A model generated the notes under the pieces. The model was not told the origin of the DNA, did not search any database, and saw only the letters and a program-made list of their open reading frames with translations. A stretch of DNA of 64,000 nucleotides from Synechococcus sp. Nb3U1 (GTDB lineage: Bacteria; Cyanobacteriota; Cyanobacteriia; Thermostichales; Thermostichaceae). Below are positions 18,884-28,366 of this stretch, one piece after another (the stretch's first letter is position 1; each line of letters opens with the position of its first letter). The position numbers and the translations under genes are program-made. The stretch covers positions 1,584,079 to 1,648,078 of the forward strand of contig NZ_JAKFYQ010000001.1 in NCBI RefSeq assembly GCF_021533835.1, in the 5' to 3' direction.

Positions 18884-19079
18884 GGCAGGTTCTCCTGGAA
18901 GCTTAACGTCTTTGATCCTACCGGATTACGGGGATCCCTAGTTTGATGGGATCCCCAATTCCCAGGCAAGTGTTCTCTACACCTACTATTCAGATGTTAT
19001 CGACTGTTATCGACCCAGTTGCAGCGGACGGTTAGCTGCAATGACTCCGTCTCCCTCAGGGTCTATGTTAGGCCACCAT

Positions 19080-19712
19080 CTACTGACGCACGTATCGCAA
19101 GTGCGTAGCCGCAGGGGTATCGAGAACTCGGTTGATGCGAAAATGCTGCAAGGGCTCACCCAGATTCTCGAACAACCGCCGACCACCCCCAAAGAGCACA
19201 GGTGCCAGAGCAATCTCGAGCTCGTCCACGACGCCCAAATTCAGGTACTGCTGGATCACATCCGCACCCCCCGAGATACGGATGTCCTTGGCACCGGCGC
19301 GCGAAGCGGCCGGTGCCAGCGCTCGCTCGGCTCCGTCATTGATGAAATAGAAGGTCGTCCCGCCGTGTCGTGGCCATGGCTCGCGCTTCTCGTGCGTTAG
19401 CACGAACACAGGCGTGTGGAACGGTGCCTCCTCAGGCCAGCCCCGCTCACCTCCCTGAAACATACGTTTGCCCATAATGTGGGCACCGGTGCGCTCGAAG
19501 GTGTGGCGAATCATATCGTTGACGGGACCCGTCTCGCCACCGGTGCCGAATTTCAGCTTCTCACGCAGGTATTGCTGATCAAGCGCCCAGGACATCAGCG
19601 CGCCCCATTTGTCGGCCCACCGCTCTGGCCGATCCCAGTTCTCAAGGGTCATGCCTTCCGGGGCCATGTGACCATCGAGGCTGAGGGCAATGTTGACGAA
19701 TATTTTGCTCAT
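19080..19712 (-). CDS. Dihydrofolate reductase-family (RibD C-terminal-like) oxidoreductase
   Basis: A 210-residue protein of the DHFR fold: it starts MSKIFVNIALSLDGHMAPEG, has the NADPH-binding GKRMFQGGERGW and KDIRISGGADVIQQYLN, and ends in LAPVLFGGGRRLFENL. Such proteins resemble the reductase domain of RibD and are common in proteobacteria and actinobacteria; the substrate is generally unknown. It lies between atpC and a 2H phosphoesterase. The surrounding 1.2 kb has no GGATCC, weakly suggesting recent acquisition, though some native genes here have equally long gaps. Confidence 0.85.
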   Translation of the reverse strand: MSKIFVNIALSLDGHMAPEGMTLENWDRPERWADKWGALMSWALDQQYLREKLKFGTGGETGPVNDMIRHTFERTGAHIMGKRMFQGGERGWPEEAPFHTPVFVLTHEKREPWPRHGGTTFYFINDGAERALAPAASRAGAKDIRISGGADVIQQYLNLGVVDELEIALAPVLFGGGRRLFENLGEPLQHFRINRVLDTPAATHLRYVRQ

Positions 19713-19754
19713 GATTTCCTTTGCGTGTTTTGATTGATGGTGCCTAACCAGAGG

Positions 19755-20387
19755 TTATCCAGAACCGGACACCAAGGAAAATTGTTCCGTGACTTGCCAC
19801 TGCCGACCATCGTGTTGCAGGAGCGTCAGGTCTGCAGCCCAAAAAGAAGCCTGAAACTGCCGAGATTGGAACTCCGGCCAAGCAGCGCGAAACTGGTGTG
19901 GGGTCAAATCTCGAAAAGCCACGGTCATGTGCGGGACAAAAGGACGTGGGCGAGTCGAAGGATTTTTTGGATTCAACAGGGGCAGCAGGTGAGCCTGGAC
20001 TCCCGATTGGAGCTGCTGCAATTTTTCAGAAGGATCAACATGGATGTAGATGACACGGGGGGCAAAAGCGCCAAAACCGGACAGCTCTATCGCAATGGAG
20101 TCTTGGCCTGCGGCAAAGATCTGCAGGGATCCGATCAAAGCAGACCATTCGGATCCGGGCCACTCGAAAGGCGGCACCAGGGTGATGTGAGGCGGAGAAC
20201 GAAGGGCAGCGCGACTGGCAAAGCGAACCACAAACTCCTGTTGAAGAGCTCTCACCTGCTCCTGCAGGGCCGGGGGAGGGAGCAACGCCAGAAACAGGCG
20301 ACAAGTCGCCGCTGGCGCGAACGCTGTTTGGCAGCCGACATCAGAACCCATCAGAAGAAAACCCATCAGAAGCAGAGGATAATGCAA
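19755..20387 (-). CDS. 2'-5' RNA ligase / 2H phosphoesterase (LigT-ThpR family)
   Basis: The two HxT/S motifs of the 2H superfamily are present as PPHITLVPPFEW and PFVPHMTVAFRD. Members act as RNA 2',3'-cyclic phosphodiesterases or reversible 2'-5' ligases. The fold normally begins M-R-L-F-x-A-L; here that segment (CRLFLALLPP) starts at residue 29 and is preceded by a hydrophobic stretch and by residues encoded by a short palindromic repeat (20297-20320). The annotated start is the ATG at 20387; the ATG at 20351 (MGSDVGCQ) is an alternative. The true N-terminus is therefore uncertain. Confidence 0.82.
   Translation of the reverse strand: MHYPLLLMGFLLMGSDVGCQTAFAPAATCRLFLALLPPPALQEQVRALQQEFVVRFASRAALRSPPHITLVPPFEWPGSEWSALIGSLQIFAAGQDSIAIELSGFGAFAPRVIYIHVDPSEKLQQLQSGVQAHLLPLLNPKNPSTRPRPFVPHMTVAFRDLTPHQFRAAWPEFQSRQFQASFWAADLTLLQHDGRQWQVTEQFSLVSGSG
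20297..20320. repeat. Short palindromic repeat (copy 2), inside the 2H phosphoesterase gene
   Basis: GGCGACAAGTCGCCGCTG, identical to the copy at 9365, continues with GCGCGA. It is read in frame on the minus strand as FAPAATCR, immediately before the conserved fold. Confidence 0.65.
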
Positions 20388-20413
20388 CCGTAGCTTGAAC
20401 GTAGGGATCCTCT

Positions 20414-20872
20414 ATGACACGTTGCGAGAAGTCGCCGCTGGCGCGAGCATTGGATTCTGTCCCCAGCCAGGAAACCCCTTCTGAAATGGGATCCCTCCGT
20501 CAAACCCCTATCCCTCCTTATCAATGGCATATATTTCTCTGTGCTGACCAAACCAAACCCAAATGTTGTGAAAAAGCTCTCGGTCTGGCAGCCTGGGATT
20601 ATCTAAAGCAGCGGATCAAAACTTTGAACCTAGAGTCTGAGGTGGCGGGATCCCCACGGATATACCGTACCAAGGCCAATTGTCTGCGTGGATGTGACTA
20701 TGGCGTTCCTGGCCCCGTATTACTGATTTATCCCGGTGGATTTTGGTATCACTCTGCCACCCCTGAGGTGATCGAGCGGATTTTGCAGGAGCACGTGCTA
20801 GGTGGGATCCCAGTTAAGGACTATTTGGTGGCCCAAGACACCCTACAGCCCCTGCTGCCGAGGGCACACTAG
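20414..20872 (+). CDS. Thioredoxin-like [2Fe-2S] ferredoxin-domain protein
   Basis: The 152-residue frame contains the four-cysteine layout of the thioredoxin-like ferredoxin fold: [12 protein letters not shown], then [28 protein letters not shown]. Related proteins occur widely in cyanobacteria as small stand-alone ferredoxins; electron partners are unknown. Start choice is open: ATG 20414 includes residues EKSPLARA encoded by the short repeat at 20429-20446, while ATG 20486 begins after it. It is divergent from the 2H phosphoesterase gene, with only 26 bases between starts. Confidence 0.8.
   Translation: MTRCEKSPLARALDSVPSQETPSEMGSLRQTPIPPYQWHIFLCADQTKPKCCEKALGLAAWDYLKQRIKTLNLESEVAGSPRIYRTKANCLRGCDYGVPGPVLLIYPGGFWYHSATPEVIERILQEHVLGGIPVKDYLVAQDTLQPLLPRAH
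20429..20446. repeat. Short repeat AAGTCGCCGCTGGCGCGA (copy 3, partial)
   Basis: The 18 bases match 20303-20320 exactly but lack the left palindrome arm (TGCGAG instead of GGCGAC). It lies in frame near the start of the ferredoxin gene. Confidence 0.6.
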
Positions 20873-21263
20873 GGCGAATGCGAGTCACTTGCCCAGGGCA
20901 TATCTTGCTCCCGAGGTGCGAAGCACCCTCGCCAGAGTGCTCTTCTAACCTCTTTCAATCCTGTTTAAGACCCTAGCTTCCCGTATGCCCTACGCTAATC
21001 CCCGATTGGGTCTCTATCCAACAACCATCCACACGGATAAGATTGCCGGAATAATTGCTTCTCCCCTGCGGTCGGTCGCCCAGCTTATATCCCCGTGCCT
21101 GCTAGCTTGCTTCTGCTGCTTGCGGTAGGCAGGACTGGCTTAGCGCTCTTGAAAAGATTTGCTGAGGGGGCCCACGGGGTCAGATCCCTCGAGAGATACT
21201 CAGTGCAGGGTTGGCGGGGGGTTGGCTCGACCAGTATGATTTTGTGTAGATACATTAAGGCGT
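20873..21263. other. Intergenic region upstream of the CGLD27 gene
   Basis: A 391-base stretch with no convincing gene. It holds a small hairpin GGTGC-GAA-GCACC at 20915-20927, without a T-run. I found no tRNA cloverleaf or repeat shared with the rest of the window. Confidence 0.4.
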
Positions 21264-21749
21264 ATGGCGGAGTCTTCCCATCCCATTCCTGCAGAGCAAC
21301 AGCCGCTACAACAGTATGAAGAGTTGCGGGAAGCTTTCCCCTTTCGCTGGCCAGCGTTGGAATGGATCCCCTATCTCAAACGGATCTTGGGGGTTTGGGG
21401 AGTGCTGGCACTCTTGATTTCCCCGCTGGTTTGGGGCAGCTTTGCTGGAGATTGGGGCCATTTTGCCTCGGGATCCCTGTTGGGAGCCAATGCCCTGCTG
21501 AGCTTGGTGTTGATGCATCTGTATCTGGGGTGGGCCTATATTCGGCGCCGCTTGGTTCAGGTGCGGATCCCTTACGAAGAAAGCGGCTGGTACGACGGGG
21601 CGATCTACGCCAAATCAGAAGAAGAAGTGGCTCAGCATCGGTTGATTGTCAGTTACCAGATAGATCCTATTTTGCGGCGAGTACGGCGAAGCTTCTGGGG
21701 GGTGCTAGGGCTGAGTGGGTTGGTGGCCTTGTGTTGGCCACTTTGGTAA
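21264..21749 (+). CDS. CGLD27 family (DUF1230) membrane protein
   Basis: A 161-residue protein with two adjacent hydrophobic spans (about residues 43-62 and 70-92) and a third near the C-terminus, and with the conserved IPYEESGWYDGAIYAKS segment typical of DUF1230. The family is found in cyanobacteria and plastids (Chlamydomonas CGLD27) and has been linked to iron-limited photosynthetic growth; the molecular role is not known. It precedes ribF by 40 bases and may share its transcript. Confidence 0.82.
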   Translation: MAESSHPIPAEQQPLQQYEELREAFPFRWPALEWIPYLKRILGVWGVLALLISPLVWGSFAGDWGHFASGSLLGANALLSLVLMHLYLGWAYIRRRLVQVRIPYEESGWYDGAIYAKSEEEVAQHRLIVSYQIDPILRRVRRSFWGVLGLSGLVALCWPLW

Positions 21750-21789
21750 GAAACGGTTGTTTTGGTGTTTTTGATTGGGATCCCAAACT

Positions 21790-22722
21790 GTGCATATCAC
21801 CTCTGATCTGGCTCAAACCTTGCGACCCACCGCAGTCGCCATTGGGAATTTTGATGGATTGCACCTTGGCCATCAGAAAGTGCTGCGCCCCATCCAGGAG
21901 TCTGGGCAGGGAGTGCGCACGGTACTCACATTCCATCCCCATCCGCAGGAGGTCTTGACGGGGCGCTCCCAACTGTTGCTGACACCCCCCACAGAAAAGC
22001 TAGCCTTGTTGGCTCAAATGGGCTTTGAACAAGTGATCCTATTTCCCTTTACGGCTGCTTTTGCCCGCCAACATCCTCAAGAATTCATTCAGGACATTCT
22101 GGAGCAAGGCTTACGGGCACGTCACCTCAGTGTGGGATGGGATTTCTGCTTTGCCCATCGCCGCTCCGGTAGTGCCCAAACCCTACAAGCCTGGGGATCC
22201 GAACATTGCATTCCGGTGGAGGTGATCCCGGAAGCCCAATTTCATGGGGAACGGGTGAGCAGCTCGCGCATCCGCGCCGCTTTGGCTACCGGAGAAGTGT
22301 CAACGGCAGCAGATTTACTGGGGCGTCCCTACCGCCTGATCGGGGAGGTGGTGCAGGGGGATCAACGGGGCCGCCAACTGGGCTTTCCCACCGCCAACTT
22401 GCGCTTGCCCCCAGAGAAATTTTTGCCTCGGGATGGGGTGTATAGTGTTTGGGTGTATTTGCCGGGAGCCGATCAGGCTTTGCCGGGTGTGATGAACGTC
22501 GGCTATCGCCCTACTTTTGCGGGCTTGCAACATACCATCGAGGTGCATCTACTGGATTGGGCTGGGGATTTGTACGGGCAAGAGTTACAGGTGGTGTTAG
22601 AAGGCTTTATTCGCACGGAGCGGCGCTTCCCTGGTGTGGCGGAGTTGATCGAACAAATTCAGCAAGATTGCCAAACGGCACGGATACAACTAGGCTTGGC
22701 TGAGCAGGTGCGGATGCTCTAG
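21790..22722 (+). CDS. ribF: Bifunctional riboflavin kinase / FAD synthetase
   Basis: RibF phosphorylates riboflavin to FMN and adenylates FMN to FAD. The N-terminal nucleotidyltransferase domain has AIGNFDGLHLGHQ (HxGH) and a SSSRIR segment; the C-terminal kinase domain has GEVVQGDQRGRQLGFPTANL and VGYRPTF. The frame opens at TTG 21775, but GTG 21790 (MHITSDLAQ) aligns better with relatives, giving 310 residues. No other riboflavin gene is adjacent. Confidence 0.95.
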   Translation: MHITSDLAQTLRPTAVAIGNFDGLHLGHQKVLRPIQESGQGVRTVLTFHPHPQEVLTGRSQLLLTPPTEKLALLAQMGFEQVILFPFTAAFARQHPQEFIQDILEQGLRARHLSVGWDFCFAHRRSGSAQTLQAWGSEHCIPVEVIPEAQFHGERVSSSRIRAALATGEVSTAADLLGRPYRLIGEVVQGDQRGRQLGFPTANLRLPPEKFLPRDGVYSVWVYLPGADQALPGVMNVGYRPTFAGLQHTIEVHLLDWAGDLYGQELQVVLEGFIRTERRFPGVAELIEQIQQDCQTARIQLGLAEQVRML

Positions 22723-22752
22723 TGGCGATCTGAAAATGCGCTTGAGAAAGCT

Positions 22753-23445
22753 CTAACGTTGTTCCAAAATTTGAGCAGCCAACAGCAAATCCAAAGGGGT
22801 GGTTAACTTGAGGTTCGACTCCTCCCCTTCCACAAGGTAAACAGGCCAACCCAACTTCTCGAATAGGGCTGCATCATCGGTCACTTGCCAACCTTGAGCT
22901 TGCGCCTCCTGATGAGCCTGCCACAGCAACGGCAACCGAAATCCTTGCGGAGTTTGGGCCGCCCACAATCTGCTGCGATCCGGTGTCGATTGCACTTGGA
23001 TCCCGTTTGGGCTAGTTTCCGTGACTTTAATCGTGTCCTTGACGGGGATCGCCGCGATCAACCCATCCACCTGCTGTAAAGCGGCACTACAGCGATCGAA
23101 CAACTCGGGAGTGGCCAAACAGCGCGCCCCATCGTGAATCAGCACCCGTTCCACATGCCCCTGTTGCCAGAGGTAGTGGATACCGTTGAAAACGGACTCT
23201 TGCCGGGTTGAACCACCCTGCACAAGCTCCACGGGCGTAGCGAGGGGATCCGCGGCCAACATTGCTTCAATAGCCGGCCAATCAGTGGGTTGTGCCAGAA
23301 TGCCGATCCACTCGATGGAGCTAGCCCGATCCGCAGCCCGCAACGTCCAGGCCAAAATCGGCTGCCCCAACAGCGGTAGCAACAGCTTGTTTACTGTTGC
23401 CCCCATCCGTTTGCCGCTACCCGCCGCTGGGATCAAAAGGTGCAT
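22753..23445 (-). CDS. ispD: 2-C-methyl-D-erythritol 4-phosphate cytidylyltransferase
   Basis: IspD makes CDP-methylerythritol in the plastidial/bacterial MEP pathway for isoprenoids, here feeding carotenoids and the chlorophyll phytyl chain. The 230 residues begin LLIPAAGSGKRMGATVNKLLLPL, the CTP-binding loop, and include VLIHDGARCLATPELF and AAQTPQGFRLPLL with the expected acidic and basic residues. It converges with ribF, with 30 bases between stop codons. Confidence 0.96.
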   Translation of the reverse strand: MHLLIPAAGSGKRMGATVNKLLLPLLGQPILAWTLRAADRASSIEWIGILAQPTDWPAIEAMLAADPLATPVELVQGGSTRQESVFNGIHYLWQQGHVERVLIHDGARCLATPELFDRCSAALQQVDGLIAAIPVKDTIKVTETSPNGIQVQSTPDRSRLWAAQTPQGFRLPLLWQAHQEAQAQGWQVTDDAALFEKLGWPVYLVEGEESNLKLTTPLDLLLAAQILEQR

Positions 23446-23493
23446 GAGGCTGAAAAGATGAAATCGGATCCCAGTGTACTGTGTCGGGATCTC

Positions 23494-24469
23494 CTACGAG
23501 CTTTTGGCTTCTACCCCCGGGAACGGGCGGGCAAACTGCCGAAACGCTACCCAGCTAGCCCCCAAACCCAAGCCTCCCCAGCCGAGGAACAAGCCACTCA
23601 GGGGGGCAACCCCCAAGAGGGATCCCATGCCGGCGCTGCCCAAGGTCATACCCGAATCAAACCCCATCAAAAAAAGGCTGTACACCCGCCCCCGCTGCTC
23701 CGGGGGTACCGCCAAGGAGACAATCGTCGATAAAACCGGAAACACCGTGCCAAACCCCAAGCTGTAGAGAATTGCCCAACTGCTGAGCCAGCCCGGCTGC
23801 CAGACAATGCCCATCAACGCCAAACTGGAACAACAAAAGGCCCCTGTCGACAAAATCCGATAGGAAAACCGATCCCCCCATTGCCCCAAGATCCAGCGCA
23901 CAACCACCGCCCCCAGGGCAAATAAGCTGTAAAAATCTCCCGTTGCCCAACCACGGCCCGAAGGCAAACCCCAAGGTATTGGCCATGGCCAGGTAGCCCA
24001 TCATCGCGGCCCGTCGCTCGGGCGGAACCAGGTCTGCCAAAAAGGTTTGGGATCCCGTGGCCACCCCCGCCTGACTCAGACCATGTAAGATCCGCACCGG
24101 CAGCAACCACTCCGGACTAGGGGCCAGCAGGTACAACGGCTGAATCCACAATGCCGTCACTAATCCCAGAACCAACAAGGGTTTTCGCCCCCACCTGTCT
24201 AGGGCTATGCCAATCAAAGGCCGCAACATCAACACCCCTGCCGCCATCGCTCCTACCACCAACCCCACTGGAGCCGTGGCTCCCCAGCGTGCGGTTAGAT
24301 AAACCGGCAGAATCGGGAAAAAGGCGGTGGCTTGGGCAAAAAAAGCAAACATGCCCCCACAGAGGCAGAAAATCCATAACCGTTGCACCCAAGGGGGGGG
24401 ATCCAGCTCCTCTAGGCGACGCCGAGACGGAAAAATCGCAGTCAAGGCAAGGGGCAAACTCGAAGCCAC
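23494..24469 (-). pseudogene. Broken MFS transporter (frameshift plus internal loss)
   Basis: The first frame (from 24469) gives a normal first half of an MFS protein: helices 1-5 with GRKPLLVLG after helix 2 and FLADLVPPERRAAMMGYLA, up to TLGFAFGPWLG. It then runs out of frame near 23960. Homology resumes in another frame at GDFYSLFALGAVVVRWILGQWGDRF, which looks like helix 7, and continues to helix 12. Helix 6 and the central loop seem to be missing, so an internal deletion probably caused the shift. Joined length is about 325 residues against the usual 400. A sequencing error alone would not explain the missing part. Confidence 0.8.
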
Positions 24470-24615
24470 AAGGGATCCCTTCCAGAACAGGAGTCAGGCT
24501 AACTCTGACCTATGCTGACATTTCAGGGTCTAACCAACAACCCTCTATGCTGCTGTGAAATTCTAGAGATGGTGCCACGCACCTCGCTTAGCAAGACGGA
24601 TCCCGCGCAAAGTAA

Positions 24616-24631
24616 CTAGCGTTCACGCTAG
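24616..24631. repeat. Short hairpin between ktrB and the MFS pseudogene
   Basis: A 7-base inverted repeat CTAGCGT-TC-ACGCTAG lies 33 bases past the ktrB stop. It has no T-run on the minus strand, so it is at best a weak transcript end or an mRNA-stabilising hairpin. Confidence 0.4.
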
Positions 24632-24663
24632 CGTACCCTTGGTGTAAGGGGCTGTAGGCAAGA

Positions 24664-26094
24664 TTAACCGATCAAAATCGGCTCTTCGGGGTAGATCACC
24701 AGCTGTCGTGGTTGTTGTTGGGCCAGCGCCAGAACAATCGTCAGCGCCCCCAGTCGTCCCCAGAACATCACCAAAACGATGATCAGTTGGCCGAACAGAT
24801 TCAAATCTGCGGTAAACCCGGTCGAGAGGCCGCAGGTGGCGAAGGCGGAGATCACCTCAAATAGCACCGGATCCAACCTGCTGCCGCTGTGGCTCATCAA
24901 AATCAACCAAGCCGCCAAGAGCACCACAAACAGAGAAACCGTCAACACTGCCGCCGCCTTGCGCACCATGGAAGGATCCAAACTGCGCCCGGCAATCTGG
25001 GCACTGGGCAGCCCGCGGGCATAGCCCCATAGAGCCAACACCAACACCGCAAAGGTGCCGGTGGTAATTCCCCCCCCCATAGAGGCTGGAGCTGCCCCGA
25101 TGAACATTAAGGCAATCAACAACAACTGGCTGGGCGGGGCCAAATCCTGAATCGGGATCCCGGCAAACCCAGCCGTGCGAGCGGAAACCGACTGAAAAAA
25201 CGTCAAACCCAAGCGGCGAGGCCAGCTCACCTCCAGCAGGGATCCCCCCGACAAGCTCTCTCCCAAGAACATGCCAATGCCACCCGTACACAGCAACACC
25301 ATCACCACCCCCAACGTGATGCGCGTATGCAAAGACAAGCGATGGCTACGGGGCCAGGTGAGCAAATCTGACAAGACCGGAATGCCCAATCCGCCGATAA
25401 AAATTAAAGCGGCCAAAATCGTCAGAGAAAGATTATCGGTAGGGATCCCGGTTGTCCCAAACAGATCAAACCCAGCATTGCAAAAAGCAGAAACCGCATG
25501 AAAAATCGCCAGAAAAATCGCGCGATCCGGCCCATACAAGTCCCGCCAATGTACCCACAGCAGCAACGCTCCCCCCAACTCGATCAAGGTGACCGAGAGC
25601 AAAACTTTGCGGGTCAAGGCTAGAATCGCCCCCGGATCGATCAGTCCCAAAGAATTACAGAGAGCTAGCCGATTCAACAGAGAAATGCGCCGCCCCATTA
25701 GCTGAAACACCACCACCGCCAGCACCATGAAGCCCACCCCACCAATTTGAATGAGGATGAGCAGCACGATCTGGCCAAATAGGGTGAGGTCATCGGCCAC
25801 CTGGATAATCGAGAGCCCCGTCACACTCAAAGCCGACATCGCCGTGAACAGGGCCTCATTCCAGCTCAAGGGATCCCCGCGGCCAATCCCCGGTAACATC
25901 AAAATTAAGGTGCCCACCACCGCCAGCAACCCCAGCCCTGTCACCAGGCGCAATGGCGGTGGCAACGGGCGGCGTTTATCTCCCAAAAAGAACCGATTAA
26001 AACGATTTTTAAAGACCTTGGCGGGTTGAGCCGATCCCGAGTCAGTTCGTGTCAACGGGGCGAAGTCCTTAGCTAGAGCTAGATCCGATTCCAT
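24664..26094 (-). CDS. ktrB: K+ transporter channel subunit KtrB/TrkH
   Basis: The 476-residue membrane protein has the four-repeat M1-P-M2 design of the Trk/Ktr/HKT family. The selectivity-filter glycine occurs in each repeat: SALSVTGLS, SAFCNAGFDLFG, SARTAGFAGIP and ATCGLSTGFT. It should mediate Na-dependent K uptake in the inner membrane under control of KtrA, whose gene ends 9 bases upstream. Length fits KtrB (about 450) better than TrkH of proteobacteria. Confidence 0.94.
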   Translation of the reverse strand: MESDLALAKDFAPLTRTDSGSAQPAKVFKNRFNRFFLGDKRRPLPPPLRLVTGLGLLAVVGTLILMLPGIGRGDPLSWNEALFTAMSALSVTGLSIIQVADDLTLFGQIVLLILIQIGGVGFMVLAVVVFQLMGRRISLLNRLALCNSLGLIDPGAILALTRKVLLSVTLIELGGALLLWVHWRDLYGPDRAIFLAIFHAVSAFCNAGFDLFGTTGIPTDNLSLTILAALIFIGGLGIPVLSDLLTWPRSHRLSLHTRITLGVVMVLLCTGGIGMFLGESLSGGSLLEVSWPRRLGLTFFQSVSARTAGFAGIPIQDLAPPSQLLLIALMFIGAAPASMGGGITTGTFAVLVLALWGYARGLPSAQIAGRSLDPSMVRKAAAVLTVSLFVVLLAAWLILMSHSGSRLDPVLFEVISAFATCGLSTGFTADLNLFGQLIIVLVMFWGRLGALTIVLALAQQQPRQLVIYPEEPILIG

Positions 26095-26103
26095 CGGGAG
26101 CCC

Positions 26104-26769
26104 TCACAACTCATTAAGCCGACTGATATTTGTGTTGGCACCCAACACCACCAAAAGATCCCCCTCCTCCAACAAATAATCTGCCGGTGGCGAGACGATC
26201 AGGGATTGCTTGCGCTTCACCACCAATACAGTAATGCCAAAGCGGCGGCGCAAATCTGACTCCGAGAGGGTATGACCCATCAACGACTGCGGCACCCGCA
26301 GCTCCGTAATGCTGTAGCCCGGCTCCAGTTCCAGTTGATCCAAAACTCCTGGAGCCGTCAATACCTGCGCCAAGCGACGCCCCGCTTCTTGTTCCGGCAG
26401 CACCACCCGATCTGCCCCCACCCGCAGCAAAATCGAGCGCTGACGCTCTGTTGAAGCCTTACAGACCACATTGCGAGCCCCCAGACTTTTCAGGGCCACC
26501 GTCGTCAGTAGATTGCTCTCAAAGTCGCTACCAATGGCCACCACCACCGTGTCGAAGGAGAGGATATCCACTGCCCGTAGCGCATCTTCATCGCTAGAGT
26601 CGAGGGCAACCACCTGAGTCAGCTGATCCGCCAATCGCTGCACAATCTCCCGACTGCGATCGATCCCTAAGACATTGTGTCCCCGCTCTACCAACGTTAG
26701 AGCCAAGCTAGAACCGAACCGTCCCAGCCCGATCACCGCATACTCGTGATCCACCCGCTGCCGAGCCAT
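26104..26769 (-). CDS. ktrA: K+ uptake regulator KtrA (RCK domain)
   Basis: KtrA is the cytoplasmic gating ring of the Ktr system. The 221 residues begin with a Rossmann NAD/ATP-binding domain (YAVIGLGRFGSSLALTL) with ALDSSDEDALRAVDI, then an RCK-C domain ending in DYLLEEGDLLVVLG. It is the first gene of a two-gene unit with ktrB. The KtrE subunit known from Synechocystis is not nearby. Confidence 0.94.
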   Translation of the reverse strand: MARQRVDHEYAVIGLGRFGSSLALTLVERGHNVLGIDRSREIVQRLADQLTQVVALDSSDEDALRAVDILSFDTVVVAIGSDFESNLLTTVALKSLGARNVVCKASTERQRSILLRVGADRVVLPEQEAGRRLAQVLTAPGVLDQLELEPGYSITELRVPQSLMGHTLSESDLRRRFGITVLVVKRKQSLIVSPPADYLLEEGDLLVVLGANTNISRLNEL

Positions 26770-26806
26770 TCGCCTTCTCGCCCCTCACCTCGAAAGGATC
26801 TTACAC

Positions 26807-28156
26807 TCAGGCAGACTCAGGCTTGGGCAAGGTGGAAGGGTGAGGAATCAGCTCGCTGGTGGAACGGCGCTCCACCATATCGGCAGTGATGCGCATTTGC
26901 TTGATGTCGCGGCGAGAGGGGATCTCGTACATCACCTCCAACATCAGCTCTTCGACGATGGCCCGCAGAGCCCGTGCTCCGGTTTTGCGGCGGTAGGCTT
27001 CTTTGGCAATGGCGGAAATGGCAGCGGGCTCGAATTCCAGCTCCACCCCATCCATGCGCAGCAGCTTTTGGGATTGTTTGAGAATGGCATTTTTGGGCTG
27101 GGTCAGGATCGCTTCCAGGGCCTTTTCATCGAGCGCATCCAAGGTGGCCACCACCGGGATCCGTCCCGTGAACTCGGGGATCATGCCGTACTTGACCAGA
27201 TCATCCGGTTCCAGAGCCTTGAGAGCATCCGCCATGCGCTGGTCTCGGGTGACCGACAGTTGCTCCCCTTGCTTGATGAAGCCCATCGATTTTTTGCCGA
27301 TGCGCTGTTCGATGACCTTTTCTAAGCCGACAAAGGCACCCCCGCAAATAAAGAGGATGTTGGAGGTATCAATTTGAATGCAGTCTTGGTAGGGGTGCTT
27401 GCGACCTCCCTGGGGCGGCACATTGGCGACTGTCCCCTCCAGCATCTTCAACAAAGCCTGCTGCACCCCTTCACCGGAGACATCGCGGGTAATGGAGGGA
27501 TTTTCGCTCTTGCGGGCGATTTTGTCGATTTCGTCGATGTAGATAATGCCGCGCTGGGCCTCTTCCACATCCAGATCCGCCACTTGCAACAGGCGCAAGA
27601 GAATGTTTTCCACATCCTCGCCCACATAACCCGCTTCCGTGAGGGTGGTGGCATCTGCAACCGCGAAGGGCACATCCAACATCCGCGCCAGGGTTTCCGC
27701 CAACAGAGTTTTGCCAGAACCGGTGGGGCCGATGATCAGAATATTGGACTTCTGCAGTTCCACATCGTCAAATTCTGAAGCTGCTGCACCGTTGCTCGGG
27801 TTCGCCTTGGAAGAAAGCCGCTTATAGTGGTTGTACACCGCCACCGACAGGATCTTTTTGGCATTTTCTTGCCCAATCACATATTGGTCGAGGTAGCGCA
27901 TGATCTCGCGCGGCTTGGGCAACTGTGCCAGAGAAGGCAGATTGCGGGAAGATTTCTTCGGGGCCTCACGGCGACTAGCAGCAGGGGTAGCAGCAGCAGG
28001 GGTGTTGCCGTCGTAGAGTTCTTCATCCAAAATTTCGTTGCAGAGGTCGACGCACTCATCACAGATGTAGACCCCCGGCCCCGCAATCAGTTTACGAACT
28101 TGATCCTGCGACTTATTGCAGAAAGAGCATTTCAAGTGGGAGTCGTATTTGGCCAT
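26807..28156 (-). CDS. clpX: ATP-dependent Clp protease ATP-binding subunit ClpX
   Basis: ClpX unfolds substrates and feeds them to ClpP. The 449 residues include the N-terminal C4 zinc domain ([24 protein letters not shown]), Walker [16 protein letters not shown], Walker [13 protein letters not shown], the pore loop region after NILLRLLQ, and the ClpP-contact loop IGF-like segment (KSMGFI). clpP and tig, common upstream neighbours, are absent here; the next gene upstream is divergent. Confidence 0.97.
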   Translation of the reverse strand: MAKYDSHLKCSFCNKSQDQVRKLIAGPGVYICDECVDLCNEILDEELYDGNTPAAATPAASRREAPKKSSRNLPSLAQLPKPREIMRYLDQYVIGQENAKKILSVAVYNHYKRLSSKANPSNGAAASEFDDVELQKSNILIIGPTGSGKTLLAETLARMLDVPFAVADATTLTEAGYVGEDVENILLRLLQVADLDVEEAQRGIIYIDEIDKIARKSENPSITRDVSGEGVQQALLKMLEGTVANVPPQGGRKHPYQDCIQIDTSNILFICGGAFVGLEKVIEQRIGKKSMGFIKQGEQLSVTRDQRMADALKALEPDDLVKYGMIPEFTGRIPVVATLDALDEKALEAILTQPKNAILKQSQKLLRMDGVELEFEPAAISAIAKEAYRRKTGARALRAIVEELMLEVMYEIPSRRDIKQMRITADMVERRSTSELIPHPSTLPKPESA

Positions 28157-28366
28157 GGGATCCTCGGTGCTGCTCGCTCTCGGCTATCCTATCCGGCAAA
28201 AGCCAGAAGAAGGCTGGATTTCAGAAAATGTGCAGCAAATCAACGGCCGCAGGGCAAGGATGCCGGAATTTGTGCAAATCTTACTGACCCCCTAGTCTAG
28301 CATTTTTGGTAGGTTTGTAGCGTTTATTCGTCCTAGTCGCGAGGTTGTTGGGGTGTTCTGAACCCA

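Noticed and set aside
19080-19712. Using the lack of GGATCC as proof of horizontal transfer of the DHFR-family gene
   Set aside because: Gaps of about 1 kb without GGATCC also occur over pstS, the cheY-like gene and the end of the P-type ATPase, so the gap is only weak evidence.
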